The position numbers and the translations under genes are program-made. From UMGS1663 sp046964515 (GTDB lineage Bacteria; Bacillota; Clostridia; TANB77; CAG-508), in contig JBKUYM010000001.1 in the NCBI GenBank assembly GCA_046964515.1, positions 1 through 64,000 on the forward strand: a stretch of 64,000 nt of DNA, read 5' to 3'. Positions 34,077 through 43,385 of this stretch are shown one piece after another. Below the pieces are notes generated by a model. That model did no database searches, was not told the DNA's origin, and was given only the letters and a program-made list of their open reading frames with translations. How positions within the stretch are numbered: the stretch's first letter is position 1; the number at the start of each line of letters is the position of its first letter.

Positions 34077-35192
34077 TCATTCTACATAATAGCAATAGAT
34101 TGTTGCACTAATGGATGCAATATAAATTTCTACATTTCCAGGATCACCTTGTCCTATACTGACTGATACCGTTCCTGTACTTGCATTATAACCACTAATT
34201 CTATAATAGCCTGATGCAGTACCTAGGTTTCCACCATGTCTACCTGGTGTAGCATTTACATTTCCTAATGCAAAATTTTCTGCTGTTAATTTACTATATA
34301 TATTAGGTAATGCTGTTTTTACTGCTCCTGTGGCATTACTAACCGTTATTCTTTTTAAAGTTCCTGCCGTTTTTCCAGCATTGTAACCATTATTATAAGC
34401 ATTGTTTACATCTGTTCCATTTCCCGTAATCTTATTACCATTTACCCATGCTGTAACACCATTACTTAAATTATTAGCCGTTGCCGTTCCTGTTGTTTGG
34501 CTTGCTAGACTATTAGCCGTTATTTTACCCGAACCATTATGATAACCTGCTGGTATGGTATAACTTCCTCCACAATTTAAACTACTGTTTACCGCTCCTC
34601 GATTGACCATGGTTCCTGTTAATAATTTTCCTCCACTATACGCTTTATAGCCACTTAATATTTTATCAGCTGTGGCATTGGTTTGTGAAAGTAAAGAATT
34701 TAGATTATTTAATTGATTTTGCAATTCTTGGATTTTAGCTTCTTTTTCACTCACTTGCTTTTTTAGTTCTGTTATTTCTATATTCTTTTCTGCGATTTGT
34801 GCTTTTAAATCTTGTAGCTCTTTTTGTAAACTAGCGATTTGTGCTGTTAATGTTTCTATCTGTTGTTTTAATTCTGTATTTTCTGTCTGTAAACTGGCTA
34901 TCTGCTTTTGTAATTCTTCTACCTGTTTTTGTAACAAAGAAATAATTTCATCTTTTTTGCTACTTTCCTCATCCTCCGTTAGTTCTCCCCCTGTTTCTAA
35001 TTCATAGTATAATTGATTTAGTTGCATGGCTTCTGCTTCTCCTGCTAAGGTGATATTTTGTTTAGCTTGTTTGGCTTTAGCGATAATGCCATTATCCCCC
35101 ATTAAAGTATTTATACTAATTCCTGCTAAAATGATTAATATAATAACTGTTACCACTAATGCAACTAAGGTAATTCCACTTTCTTGTTTCAT
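34077..35192 (-). CDS. Pilin-like protein with coiled-coil stalk and phage-tail-fibre-like tip
   Basis: 371 aa. The leader MKQESG|ITLVALVV and hydrophobic helix (7-29) lead into NGIIAKAKQAKQN. Residues 80-170 form a long coiled coil with leucine heptads (LQKQVEELQKQIASLQ and on). Then come modules known from phage tail fibres: ATADKILSGYKAY with KLLTGTM (174-195), YTIPAGYHNGSGKI (211-224) and GVTAWVNGNKITG (245-257). The C-terminal about 110 residues share LKRITV and YSKLTAENF with the gene ending at 3567. Stalk-plus-tip shape suggests a rod-like adhesin or receptor-binding protein. Ala is at mature position 5. It is monocistronic, with copy 5 of the upstream element. Confidence 0.8.
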   Translation of the reverse strand: MKQESGITLVALVVTVIILIILAGISINTLMGDNGIIAKAKQAKQNITLAGEAEAMQLNQLYYELETGGELTEDEESSKKDEIISLLQKQVEELQKQIASLQTENTELKQQIETLTAQIASLQKELQDLKAQIAEKNIEITELKKQVSEKEAKIQELQNQLNNLNSLLSQTNATADKILSGYKAYSGGKLLTGTMVNRGAVNSSLNCGGSYTIPAGYHNGSGKITANSLASQTTGTATANNLSNGVTAWVNGNKITGNGTDVNNAYNNGYNAGKTAGTLKRITVSNATGAVKTALPNIYSKLTAENFALGNVNATPGRHGGNLGTASGYYRISGYNASTGTVSVSIGQGDPGNVEIYIASISATIYCYYVE

Positions 35193-35226
35193 CTTTTTCT
35201 CCTCTTCTTATGTATTCCATTTATCT

Positions 35227-35268
35227 TATTTTCTTTTTTATTCGGTTTCTTTTCAATTCTATTTATGT
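35227..35268 (-). promoter_or_regulatory. Shared pilin-like upstream element, copy 5
   Basis: ACATAA-N5-ATTGAAAA-N16-GAAAATA on the minus strand, ending 34 nt before the start codon of the coiled-coil pilin-like gene. Confidence 0.65.
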
Positions 35269-35296
35269 AATCAAATACTTAACTAAGTAAAATAAA

Positions 35297-35330
35297 AGAA
35301 GCATAATCTTGTTATTTAGATTATGCTTCT
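35297..35330 (-). terminator. Terminator overlapping the uvrC stop codon
   Basis: The 13-bp stem AGAAGCATAATCT / AGATTATGCTTCT has an 8-nt loop, with a T-rich 3' side on the minus strand. Confidence 0.7.
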
Positions 35331-37114
35331 TCTATTTTTTCTTTAATTTTTTTAGCTAACTCTTCTTGTATCCCTTTTACTTGTTGTAATTCTTCTATAG
35401 AAGCTTTTTTTATGGCCTCTATACTACCAAATTTTTGTAATAGCCATTTCTTTTTAGTAGGTCCTATTCCCTCTATTTCATCTAGTATTGATTTTGTTAC
35501 ACTAGCATTTCTTAATTTCTTATGATAGCCAATTGCCGTATCATGTACACTATCTTGAAATAAAGTAATTAGATTCATGGCTTCTTGTGATAATGCTAAT
35601 TCTTGTCTTTGCTGATTCATTAAAGCTCTTGTTTGATGTTTATCATTTTTTACCATTCCAAAAATAGGAATTTCTAGTGCGTAACTCTCTACCGCTTCTT
35701 TGGCAGCTCTAATTTGTGTAATTCCACCATCTACAAATATAACATCTGGTACCTTTCCAAAGCCACCTTTTTCATTGTCTAGAGAATGTTTTAGTCTTCT
35801 GGTAATTACTTCCTTCATACATTTAGGGTCATCTTGCCCTTCTACTGTCTTTATACGAAATCTTCTTGCTTGATTTTTCTTAATAATACCATCTTGCAAT
35901 ACACACATGCCAGCTACCATATAGGTTCCAGAAATATTGGAAATATCATAACATTCTATCTTTCTTGGTAGTTTATCTAACTCCAAAACTTCTTTTAATT
36001 CATTTAACACATTATATTTATCTTTTGCTTTATTTTCTAAAGTAATTTGTGCATTGTTTTCTGCCATTTCTACTAAACGTAGCTTTTCTCCCTTTTGAGG
36101 AGATTTTATTTCTACTTTTCTTCCAGCAATCGTTGTTAACCATTGCTCTATCAAAATTTTATCTTCAATTTCTTCTCTTATCATAATTTTATTTGGTAAA
36201 ATACTTCTACCCATATAATACTGCTTAATAAATTCTGATAAAATTTGGCTGTTTTCTTCATCTAATAAATCTTTAAAAAAGTAATGTTCTCTACCTATCA
36301 TTTTACTTCTTCTAACAAAGAATATCTCTATACATACTTCTATATCATTTTTAGCAATTCCTATTACATCAATGTCATTTTCATTTAAGTTAGATACCTT
36401 TTGTTTCTCTGAGATTCTTTCAATAGCTATTTTTTTATCTCTTAAATAAGCAGCTCTTTCATACTGTCTATGATTGGCTGCTTCTTCCATTTCCCTTTGT
36501 ATTTGTTTACAAAGTGTTTCTGTCTTTCCTTCTAATATAGAAATAATTTGATTAATTTGTTCTTGGTATTCTTCTTTAGAAATATACCCCATACAAGGTG
36601 CAAAACATTTTTTTATGTGATAATTTAAACAGGGTCTATCTTTATATTTAAAACTTTTACATTGTCTGATTTTAAATTTTTCCTTTATAAAATCTACCAT
36701 TTCTTTGGCTGCCCCTGCATTTGCATAAGGTCCAAAATATTTAGCCCCATCATTTAAAAGTCTTCTTGTTATATACACATTGGGAAAATCATCTTTTATA
36801 TTGACTTTTATATACGGATACGTTTTATCATCTTTTAAAAGGACATTAAATTTAGGGCTATTCTTTTTTATTAAATTACATTCTAAAATTAAGGCTTCTG
36901 CTTCATTATCTACCACGATATATTCAAAATGATCTACCAAAGCTACCATATTTTCAATTCTTTTGGTCTTATTATTCTTTCTAAAATATTGTCTTACTCG
37001 ATTTTTCAAGGAAATGGCTTTTCCTACATAAATAATGTTATCTGCCTTATCATGCATAATATATACGCCAGGTTTATCTGGTAATTTTTTTAATTCTGCT
37101 TCTATATCAAACAT
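35321..37114 (-). CDS. uvrC: Excinuclease ABC subunit C
   Basis: 597 aa. Makes both incisions in nucleotide excision repair after UvrAB damage recognition. It has an N-terminal GIY-YIG nuclease (PGVYIMHDKADNIIYVGKAISLKNRVRQYF), a Cys-rich segment CLNYHIKKCFAPCMGYI, a UVR motif (LCKQIQREMEEAANHRQYERAAYLRDK), an RNase H-like endonuclease domain (IECYDISNISGTYMVAGMCV) and C-terminal helix-hairpin-helix motifs (IEGIGPTKKKWLLQKFGS). AGAAGGAG supports the start. Confidence 0.97.
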   Translation of the reverse strand: MFDIEAELKKLPDKPGVYIMHDKADNIIYVGKAISLKNRVRQYFRKNNKTKRIENMVALVDHFEYIVVDNEAEALILECNLIKKNSPKFNVLLKDDKTYPYIKVNIKDDFPNVYITRRLLNDGAKYFGPYANAGAAKEMVDFIKEKFKIRQCKSFKYKDRPCLNYHIKKCFAPCMGYISKEEYQEQINQIISILEGKTETLCKQIQREMEEAANHRQYERAAYLRDKKIAIERISEKQKVSNLNENDIDVIGIAKNDIEVCIEIFFVRRSKMIGREHYFFKDLLDEENSQILSEFIKQYYMGRSILPNKIMIREEIEDKILIEQWLTTIAGRKVEIKSPQKGEKLRLVEMAENNAQITLENKAKDKYNVLNELKEVLELDKLPRKIECYDISNISGTYMVAGMCVLQDGIIKKNQARRFRIKTVEGQDDPKCMKEVITRRLKHSLDNEKGGFGKVPDVIFVDGGITQIRAAKEAVESYALEIPIFGMVKNDKHQTRALMNQQRQELALSQEAMNLITLFQDSVHDTAIGYHKKLRNASVTKSILDEIEGIGPTKKKWLLQKFGSIEAIKKASIEELQQVKGIQEELAKKIKEKIEEA

Positions 37115-37190
37115 CTTTTTTCTCCTTCTATTTCTATTATGTCATAAATCTTAATACTTGTAAAGACTGCTATTTCTATAGAAATAAGAA

Positions 37191-37219
37191 AAAAGTAATA
37201 GCTTTTTTCTATTACTTTT
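37191..37219 (-). terminator. Terminator of the yaaL-bofA unit
   Basis: An AAAAGTAATAG / CTATTACTTTT stem with a 7-nt loop overlaps the bofA stop codon. Confidence 0.65.
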
Positions 37220-37478
37220 ATAAAAACAATTTTAAAATAACCAATAATATCGCACCTGGTATTCCTAAAAGTCCTACCAAAATAGCCGTTAATATATTTA
37301 GTCCTATATGAAAAGCAAACATTCCACCAATTAGATTTATTACAAAAATGAGGATGCCTCCTAAAATGGAGTTTCCTATCAATTTTAAAATACTCTTTAA
37401 AGGTAGAATAAAAATTCTTCCAAAAAGAAATAAAAATATCATACAAGCTAAATAAATAATAATCGTATTGACATCCAA
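37218..37478 (-). CDS. bofA: Pro-sigma-K processing inhibitor BofA family protein
   Basis: 86 aa with a TTG start (37478). It has two to three membrane helices and the family ending with GLLGIPGAILLVILKLFL; LLGGILIFVINLIGG-type glycine motifs lie in the middle. In B. subtilis BofA holds the SpoIVFB protease inactive in the forespore outer membrane. It lies next to a YaaL homologue, as in B. subtilis. A longer frame on the same strand (37102-37533) is an out-of-frame shadow. Confidence 0.88.
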   Translation of the reverse strand: MDVNTIIIYLACMIFLFLFGRIFILPLKSILKLIGNSILGGILIFVINLIGGMFAFHIGLNILTAILVGLLGIPGAILLVILKLFL

Positions 37479-37546
37479 CTTCCATCACCTTTTCCTTATT
37501 TTCTATTATCATAGTATGAAGGTCGTTGGACAAATATTCCTTTTTG

Positions 37547-37822
37547 CTATATTGCTTCTCTAAAGCGCATTTCTATTTGCTCTATCATATCTAGTACAAT
37601 TCCTTGTTTTTTTGCTTTCTTAATAAGATAATCAATTTTTGCCCTACTTGCCTTAATTTGATAAGTATAGTAGTCAATTAATTCTCCTTCTGCATATTCA
37701 AAATTTTTATTTGCTTCTTCTAGTTCTTGCCTCGTTTTTATAATACTCATTATTAATTCTGCTTGTTTTTCTTGTTCTGTTTTTTCTATAATCGGATTTT
37801 CTCTAATATATTCTTCATGCAT
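37547..37822 (-). CDS. yaaL: YaaL-family (DUF2508) protein
   Basis: 91 aa, all-helical and charged, with the family pattern KTRQELEEANKNFEYAEGELIDYYTYQIKASRAKIDYLIKKAKKQGI. Its function is unknown. It is conserved upstream of bofA in Bacilli and Clostridia. AGAGGAGAATT supports the start. Confidence 0.88.
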   Translation of the reverse strand: MHEEYIRENPIIEKTEQEKQAELIMSIIKTRQELEEANKNFEYAEGELIDYYTYQIKASRAKIDYLIKKAKKQGIVLDMIEQIEMRFREAI

Positions 37823-37906
37823 GGTCTAATTCTCCTCTTTACTTTATTTTATTTAAAGTATATTCCTTTTAAAGAAAATTATTCCTATATGCTTTTGTTT
37901 TATTTA

Positions 37907-37928
37907 AAAAACTAAAATTTTAGTTTTT
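37907..37928 (-). terminator. Palindromic terminator of the exchanger gene
   Basis: AAAAACTAAAA / TTTTAGTTTTT overlaps the stop codon at 37920. Confidence 0.6.
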
Positions 37929-38834
37929 CAAGCTTTGTATTTTAATTTGTATTTGCTTCATAGCTAGTAGCATTTCTTCTTGTCTAGGTGGATTGCCTAC
38001 TGCATAAAATATTATAATGCCTATACTTTGAATAATAAATAAATTTAGAATATTGGATGTTAATAAATTATTGGTTGCTTCTACAACACCTAATTCTTGT
38101 TTTTCTTCTTTTTTATAATGCTTTTGTGCTTCAAAAAAAGTTATTAATTCTGGCAGACTTGTAATAAAACCTAATGCAATTCCTAAAGCAAATTCTGGAA
38201 TAAAGAAAATTTGTGCTAAATTTTCTAATACGACACTTAATTGATTTCCTATAATATAAAGTGCTACACTAGTTATTAGTAAATAAAAACTATATCTAAT
38301 AATCAGGTTACTCTTTCCTTTCACATATTTGCTTTCTTCTACAATTTCATTATCCATTTGTTCATCTTGTTTTTTTAAATATAGCTTATGCGCATTTCCA
38401 TTAATATAATAAAATAAGAAAAATAAGAAAAGAAAAATAGGTACCATTATTATGGTAAAATCTATATGCCATATGAGCATACCTGCTGGTATGATAATGG
38501 TAAATGCTACCATTATTAAATCTATTTGTATAGCTTTATTTTTCATTACTTTTTGGTTCTTATTTAAAAAAATAGAAAAAATGTATTGTACCGTATTAAT
38601 AATATTAGAACTTAGAATATTATATATACTAGTTCCTAATAGACCTGCAAAAGCAGAAAATGAAACCGTTAATAATTCTGGTACTGATGTGGCAATTCCT
38701 GCAATATTTCCTACTGCTTTTGGAGAAAGGTTTAACCCCTCTGCTAATTTTCTTAATAATTTTACTAATACATATTTTGCAATTATTACGATTAATATAG
38801 AATAAATTATAAATTTTAAAATTTCAAATCCCAT
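37920..38834 (-). CDS. Sodium/calcium exchanger-family membrane protein
   Basis: 304 aa from ATG 38834 (AAAGGAGATTAAC upstream; a longer frame has no site). It has ten predicted helices in two halves, each with an alpha-repeat: GNIAGIATSVPELLTVSFSAFAG and ALGFITSLPELITFF followed by TNNLLTSNILNLFII. The central loop is hydrophilic (about 165-195). It is likely to exchange cations (Ca or Na); the ion is not certain. Single gene. Confidence 0.85.
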   Translation of the reverse strand: MGFEILKFIIYSILIVIIAKYVLVKLLRKLAEGLNLSPKAVGNIAGIATSVPELLTVSFSAFAGLLGTSIYNILSSNIINTVQYIFSIFLNKNQKVMKNKAIQIDLIMVAFTIIIPAGMLIWHIDFTIIMVPIFLFLFFLFYYINGNAHKLYLKKQDEQMDNEIVEESKYVKGKSNLIIRYSFYLLITSVALYIIGNQLSVVLENLAQIFFIPEFALGIALGFITSLPELITFFEAQKHYKKEEKQELGVVEATNNLLTSNILNLFIIQSIGIIIFYAVGNPPRQEEMLLAMKQIQIKIQSLKN

Positions 38835-38892
38835 GTTAATCTCCTTTCTTTTTATCATTATTTCCCATTTTTGGTATTTTATCATAAATTAC

Positions 38893-38921
38893 TTGAATTT
38901 TGTATCAAATTATGATAAAAT
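38893..38921 (+). promoter_or_regulatory. Promoter of the serS T-box transcript
   Basis: TTGAAT, a 17-bp spacer and TAAAAT, just before the T-box leader. Confidence 0.75.
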
Positions 38922-38929
38922 GGCAACAA

Positions 38930-39177
38930 TTTATAATAGAAAAATGGCAAAGATAAAAGACTAGTACTAAATTTGTTTTTATAAGAGAGCCTACGGTTGG
39001 TGCAAGTAGGAAAAAACGTTTTAGGAATCTACTTTTATGGCTTTTTGTGAAAACAAAACCGCTCATGCACGGTTACTGGCATGCTAAAGTTCTAAATATT
39101 TTTTAATTTATTTAGGAATTAAGGTGGCACCACGAAAAAGTTTATTTCGTCCTTATGTAATACATAAGGGCGTTTTT
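38930..39177 (+). promoter_or_regulatory. T-box leader responding to tRNA-Ser
   Basis: Stem I carries AGTA, AGAGAG and a CCTAC/GTAGG apical hairpin with GGTTGGTGCAA loop. The specifier loop reads GGAATCTAC, giving UCU (Ser) at 39028-39030. The T-box AAGGTGGCACCACG is at 39121-39134. The competing terminator is at 39148-39177 (CGTCCTTATGT / ACATAAGGGCG then TTTTT). Uncharged tRNA-Ser should open transcription of serS. Confidence 0.92.
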
Positions 39178-39203
39178 GTTATTAATCAGAAAGGAGAAAT
39201 GTT

Positions 39204-40490
39204 ATGATAGACATTAAATTTTTAAGAGAAAATCCAGATATTGTAAAGGAAAACATACGTAAAAAATTTCAAGAACACAAGCTAATTTTAGTAGATGAAG
39301 TTATCCAATTAGATGCTAAAAATAGAGAAGTAAAATTAAAAGGAGATGAACTTCGTTCTTCTCGTAATACTTTAAGTAGTCAAATTGGTATGCTTATGAA
39401 ATCTGGTAAAAAAGAGGAAGCAGAATCCATTAAAGTACAAGTACAAAAAATTAATGAAGAGCTTTCTCAAAATGAAAAATTAGAAGAACAATATGCTATG
39501 CAAATTGAAGAAAGAATGATGAAAATTCCTAACATTTTACATGAATCTGTTCCTATTGGAAAAGATGATAGTCAAAATGTAGAAGTTCAAAAATATGGAG
39601 AACCGATTGTTCCTTCTTACGAAATCCCCTTTCATGGAGAAATTCTAGAAAAATTAGGAGGCTTGGATTTAGATGCAGCTCGCCGTGTAGCTGGTAACGG
39701 CTTTTATTATTTAATGGGGGATATTGCTAGATTACATTCCGCAGTTTTAACTTATGCAAGAGATTTTATGATTGATAAAGGTTTTACTTATTGTATTCCT
39801 CCTTATATGATTCGTAGTGACGTTGTAACTGGCGTTATGAGTTTTGAAGAAATGGATGCTATGATGTATAAAATTGAAGGAGAAGATTTATATTTGATTG
39901 GTACTTCTGAACATTCCATGATTGGTAAATTTAAAGATCAGATATTGAAAAAAGAGAATTTACCTTATACTATGACTTCTTATTCTCCTTGTTTTAGAAA
40001 AGAAAAAGGTGCCCATGGTATTGAAGAACGTGGTGTTTACCGTATTCATCAATTTGAAAAACAAGAAATGATTGTTGTTTGTGAACCAGAAGAGAGTTAT
40101 GATTGGTATAATAAAATGTGGTCTTATACCGTAGAATTATTTAGAAGTATGAAGATTCCTGTTCGTACTTTAGAATGTTGTAGTGGTGATTTAGCAGATT
40201 TAAAAGCTAAAAGCTGTGATGTAGAAGCTTGGAGTCCAAGGCAACAAAAATATTTTGAAGTAGGAAGCTGTTCTAATTTAACAGATGCACAAGCACGTAG
40301 ACTAGGTATTCGTGTAAAGGGTGAAAAAGGTAATTATTATGCTCATACCCTTAATAATACAGTCGTTGCTCCTCCTCGTATGTTAATTGCTCTTGTTGAA
40401 AATCATTATCAAGAAGATGGTAGTGTTCTTATCCCCGAAGTACTACGTCCTTATATGGGAGGCTTAGAAAAAATAACCCCTAAAAATTAA
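39204..40490 (+). CDS. serS: Seryl-tRNA synthetase
   Basis: 428 aa class II synthetase. The N-terminal coiled-coil arm (about 25-105) clamps tRNA-Ser. The catalytic core has motif 2 CFRKEKGAHGIEERGVYRIHQFEKQEM and motif 3 NTVVAPPRMLIALVENH. AGAAAGGAG supports the start. It is controlled by the T-box upstream and followed after 44 bp by engB. Confidence 0.98.
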   Translation: MIDIKFLRENPDIVKENIRKKFQEHKLILVDEVIQLDAKNREVKLKGDELRSSRNTLSSQIGMLMKSGKKEEAESIKVQVQKINEELSQNEKLEEQYAMQIEERMMKIPNILHESVPIGKDDSQNVEVQKYGEPIVPSYEIPFHGEILEKLGGLDLDAARRVAGNGFYYLMGDIARLHSAVLTYARDFMIDKGFTYCIPPYMIRSDVVTGVMSFEEMDAMMYKIEGEDLYLIGTSEHSMIGKFKDQILKKENLPYTMTSYSPCFRKEKGAHGIEERGVYRIHQFEKQEMIVVCEPEESYDWYNKMWSYTVELFRSMKIPVRTLECCSGDLADLKAKSCDVEAWSPRQQKYFEVGSCSNLTDAQARRLGIRVKGEKGNYYAHTLNNTVVAPPRMLIALVENHYQEDGSVLIPEVLRPYMGGLEKITPKN

Positions 40491-40534
40491 ATACTAAAAA
40501 TGATTTACTTTTTTAGTAGGAAAGGAGAAGTTCT

Positions 40535-41116
40535 ATGCTTATAAAAAATCCAGAATTTAAAATTTCTGCTGTTTCCCCTAAGCAATATCCAGAAGATAAC
40601 TTACCACAAATTGTATTAGTTGGGAAATCTAATGTAGGAAAATCTTCTTTTATTAATACTTTAGTAAATAGAAAAAGATTGGCTAGAACCAGCAGTGAAC
40701 CTGGAAAAACTAGACAAATTAATTTTTATGATATGGATCATCAATTTTATTTTGTGGACTTACCTGGTTATGGTTATAGTAAAATGTCCAAACAAGAACA
40801 AATAAAAGTAGGGCAATTTATTGAGCAGTATCTGTCACAAAGTAAACATATTGCTTTAATTATTTTCTTAATTGATATTCGTCATGAACCATCTGAAAAT
40901 GATAGATTGATGTATCAATATATTATACAGGCACAAAAACCTTGTATGATTATTGCTAATAAAGCTGATAAAATTGCTGTTACTAAAGTAGATAAACAAG
41001 TAGAAGATTTACAATCTATGTTAAATCCTCTAAAAGATTTACCTTTTCTTCCCTTTTCTGCTGAAAGAAGAATCTATACAGATGCAGTTTGGGAAACTAT
41101 TCACCATTATTTATAA
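40535..41116 (+). CDS. engB: Ribosome biogenesis GTPase YihA/YsxC/EngB
   Basis: 193 aa. GTPase needed for 50S assembly. G1 GKSNVGKSSFIN, G2 region SEPGKTRQINFY, G3 DLPGYGYSKM, G4 NKADK and G5 FSAE are visible. It is read from the serS transcript. Confidence 0.96.
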   Translation: MLIKNPEFKISAVSPKQYPEDNLPQIVLVGKSNVGKSSFINTLVNRKRLARTSSEPGKTRQINFYDMDHQFYFVDLPGYGYSKMSKQEQIKVGQFIEQYLSQSKHIALIIFLIDIRHEPSENDRLMYQYIIQAQKPCMIIANKADKIAVTKVDKQVEDLQSMLNPLKDLPFLPFSAERRIYTDAVWETIHHYL

Positions 41117-41121
41117 AAATA

Positions 41122-41160
41122 GAGGCATATGAACGAACTACATTCATATGCCTCATTTTT
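41122..41160. terminator. Convergent terminator after engB
   Basis: A GAGGCATATGAA / TTCATATGCCTC hairpin with 9-nt loop is followed by ATTTTT. It lies between the convergent engB and winged-helix genes. Confidence 0.9.
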
Positions 41161-41167
41161 TACATTT

Positions 41168-42160
41168 TTAATATGGAGTTTTTAAAAGATAACTTCCATT
41201 TTTTTCTACTCTTTTTGCAATTCCTTCTTCACACATAAGCTTTAACACGCTTTCTACCCTAACTTTATCTATTAGAAGTTGCTGAGCTATAAAAAAGGAT
41301 TGCGTTTCGGGATGCTTGTATAAAAAATAGGCTATTTTAGTTTTTATATCTAATTCATAATATTTTTGTTGTCTATACCTCAGACACCCCTCATCCTGCA
41401 TCTTTTTTAAGAAGCTACTTAAATTTCCCCATCTAGTATGTGGAATTCTGTTACGTATATTTTCTTCTTTAATGCATTTTTCTTTCCTTAATTCCTCCCA
41501 CAATTTTCTTTCTACCCAATCTTCTATTTTTTGTGGTTCTCTTATAACTTCGTAGAATTCCTTCCGTTTTGTTGTCATATAGCCTTTTTCTATCCACGCT
41601 TCCAGGCATTGGCATGTAAGATGATTCTTTTTAAGCATCTCTGCATATACTTTTTCATGTCTTAAAAAATATTCTATGGCAGGGTTTTCTTCTAACGATT
41701 TTATATCTCTAAAAAATTGATTGATTTCTAGTTCTCTTTGTTGTATTTGAGAAGTCATCACCCATGTTTTCCAATCTTTTCTAATGATTAGTTCATTTTC
41801 CTCTAAGTTGTGCAAAAGATTACTTAAACTTCCTTTATCCATGCCTGTTGCTTGAATCAATTCCTGATTTGTCCATTCTCTCTTATCTTGGAATAATTCC
41901 ATTACTTGTGCCGCTCTGGTTTTTGGTTGCCTTACTCTTGTAACTTTCTTTTTACCACATTGAAAAGAAACTGTTTCCATTAAATTTTGTTCTATTAATC
42001 TTTTGGTAATCATTCCTAAAACAGGATCTTCCAAGCAAAGTTCCATTTTAATAACACCTATATCTCCTGTTAAATGAATCCGTTGAAAATTACAAGCAAA
42101 TTCAAGTAAAACCCACCTAGTTCTCTGCATGTCATTAGTAGTAATTGTTACTTTCCGCAT
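41168..42160 (-). CDS. Multi-winged-helix protein, paralogue A
   Basis: 330 aa from ATG 42160, six bases after GGAGGG (the upstream ATG at 42175 overlaps that site). The N-terminal domain (MRKVTITTND, about 1-75) resembles that of the gene at 42425. It is followed by repeated winged-helix-like units: RAAQVMELFQDKREWTNQELIQATGMDKGSLSNLLHNLEENELI (about 80-130), another at about 215-265 and a last one at about 270-330. It is probably a DNA-binding regulator; I know no named family. It shares an almost identical promoter with its paralogue but has its own transcript. Confidence 0.7.
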   Translation of the reverse strand: MRKVTITTNDMQRTRWVLLEFACNFQRIHLTGDIGVIKMELCLEDPVLGMITKRLIEQNLMETVSFQCGKKKVTRVRQPKTRAAQVMELFQDKREWTNQELIQATGMDKGSLSNLLHNLEENELIIRKDWKTWVMTSQIQQRELEINQFFRDIKSLEENPAIEYFLRHEKVYAEMLKKNHLTCQCLEAWIEKGYMTTKRKEFYEVIREPQKIEDWVERKLWEELRKEKCIKEENIRNRIPHTRWGNLSSFLKKMQDEGCLRYRQQKYYELDIKTKIAYFLYKHPETQSFFIAQQLLIDKVRVESVLKLMCEEGIAKRVEKNGSYLLKTPY

Positions 42161-42231
42161 CTTTTTTCCCTCCATATAATTTTATCACCGTCTTCAGTAG
42201 TTACGATGAATTTTCAAAATTGTCTTACCTT

Positions 42232-42260
42232 ATTATACCATTTAATTTATATATTGTCTA
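42232..42260 (-). promoter_or_regulatory. Promoter of winged-helix paralogue A
   Basis: On the minus strand this is AATTATG, then TAGACA, a 17-bp spacer starting ATATA, and TATAAT. Both the boxes and the flanking AATTATG match the promoter at 43386-43414. Confidence 0.75.
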
Positions 42261-42364
42261 CATAATTCATGTTACATAAAGTCAAAACACTTTTACTAAG
42301 GTTTTCTTCTATTTCAATTTCTTTGTACTTTTCTCCAACCTGTTTCTCTATTTAATATTATGCA

Positions 42365-42414
42365 AAAATCCCCTTCCTTATGGATAAATTGTATTCCATA
42401 AGAAAGGGGATTTT
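42365..42414 (-). terminator. Terminator of winged-helix paralogue B
   Basis: AAAATCCCCTT and CTTATGGA pair with TCCATAAG and AAGGGGATTTT. The hairpin is followed by T-rich sequence on the minus strand. Confidence 0.75.
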
Positions 42415-42424
42415 ACTTAAAGTC

Positions 42425-43309
42425 TTATAATGGCCGTTTCAGAATATATCCTCCCTGTTCCGTTTTATACAATATATTACTCTCTAATCCCATTTTTACT
42501 TTTCTTTGCATCTCCATCGCATCTTCTAAAGGCATTTCTGCTTTCATTTTTGCTATCGTTGTTTTTGGATTTTTTTGAATGAAATAATATATTCTTATAG
42601 CAAGTTCCACATAATAGCTTCCTATATTTTCTCTGTCTTCTATAATATAATCTTTTTTCACCATTTCCTTGATAATTTTAGGAATTCTTTCATTATCTTC
42701 CGGAAATTTTTGTCTCAATGCTTCTACTGTAAACTTTTTTCTAGACATAATATATTTAACTACTGATTCATAATCTACATTTTTGTAGATATTATCTTGC
42801 TTTACGGTTTTTATTTGGACATCTGGTACTACTTCTTGTTTTACTTCAGTTTCAATAGGAGCTTGCGCTTTTATCCAAAAACCTCTTTTGGAATTTTCCA
42901 AAATGTTTTTTTTCTTTAAAGCTGTAAGTGCATTTCTTATACTTATCCTACTTATTTCCAGTTCCTTTTCCATTTGTTCTATATCTAATTGCCCACCATT
43001 TTTCTCTATATAAAGCCTTACCTTATCTTGTATTGTAAGTTCTTTTTCTGGAGTTTTTTCTATTTCTTCTACCGGAGGCAATTGCTTGGGTTCTTCTTGT
43101 GATACTACATGAATATCCACTTTTTCCATCCATTCATTAAGAATTAACTTAGATATAATCCTTAACATTTCCTTAGATGGAAAATACCCCTGCATTTCAA
43201 ATTTCCCTTCTATAATAGGGAATAAATGCCGTTTCTTTTTCAGTTCTTTAATAATTAGTTCTTTTACTTCCTGAGCATCTGTTGTAATACTTACAAGTTT
43301 TTTCTTCAT
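42425..43309 (-). CDS. Multi-winged-helix protein, paralogue B
   Basis: 294 aa behind AGGAGG. The N-terminal MKKKLVSITTDAQEVKELIIKEL domain resembles paralogue A. A Pro/Glu-rich linker (about 73-92) leads to three winged-helix-like units: VRLYIEKNGGQLDIEQMEKELEISRISIRNALTALKKKNIL, YESVVKYIMSRKKFTVEALRQKFPEDNERIPKIIKEMVKKDYII and AIRIYYFIQKNPKTTIAKMKAEM. This looks like a regulator or chromatin-type DNA binder of unknown family. It is monocistronic. Confidence 0.7.
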   Translation of the reverse strand: MKKKLVSITTDAQEVKELIIKELKKKRHLFPIIEGKFEMQGYFPSKEMLRIISKLILNEWMEKVDIHVVSQEEPKQLPPVEEIEKTPEKELTIQDKVRLYIEKNGGQLDIEQMEKELEISRISIRNALTALKKKNILENSKRGFWIKAQAPIETEVKQEVVPDVQIKTVKQDNIYKNVDYESVVKYIMSRKKFTVEALRQKFPEDNERIPKIIKEMVKKDYIIEDRENIGSYYVELAIRIYYFIQKNPKTTIAKMKAEMPLEDAMEMQRKVKMGLESNILYKTEQGGYILKRPL

Positions 43310-43385
43310 TCTGAATCCTCCTAGACTTCATTTTTTCATAGTTCCACTTGTCACCACTTACTGATTACTTAAAAATCTGTGTTTT

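Noticed and set aside
33898..34095. Minus-strand frame of 65 codons between gatC and the pilin-like gene
   Set aside because: It runs over the terminator of the pilin-like gene and the gatC promoter and lacks a ribosome site.
37102..37533. 143-codon minus-strand frame covering bofA
   Set aside because: It is read in another frame than the clear BofA protein and has an improbable Tyr/Phe/Lys composition.
37547..39203. tRNA genes or a metal riboswitch near the exchanger gene
   Set aside because: No cloverleaf or known riboswitch core was recognised; the only structured leader is the seryl T-box for serS.
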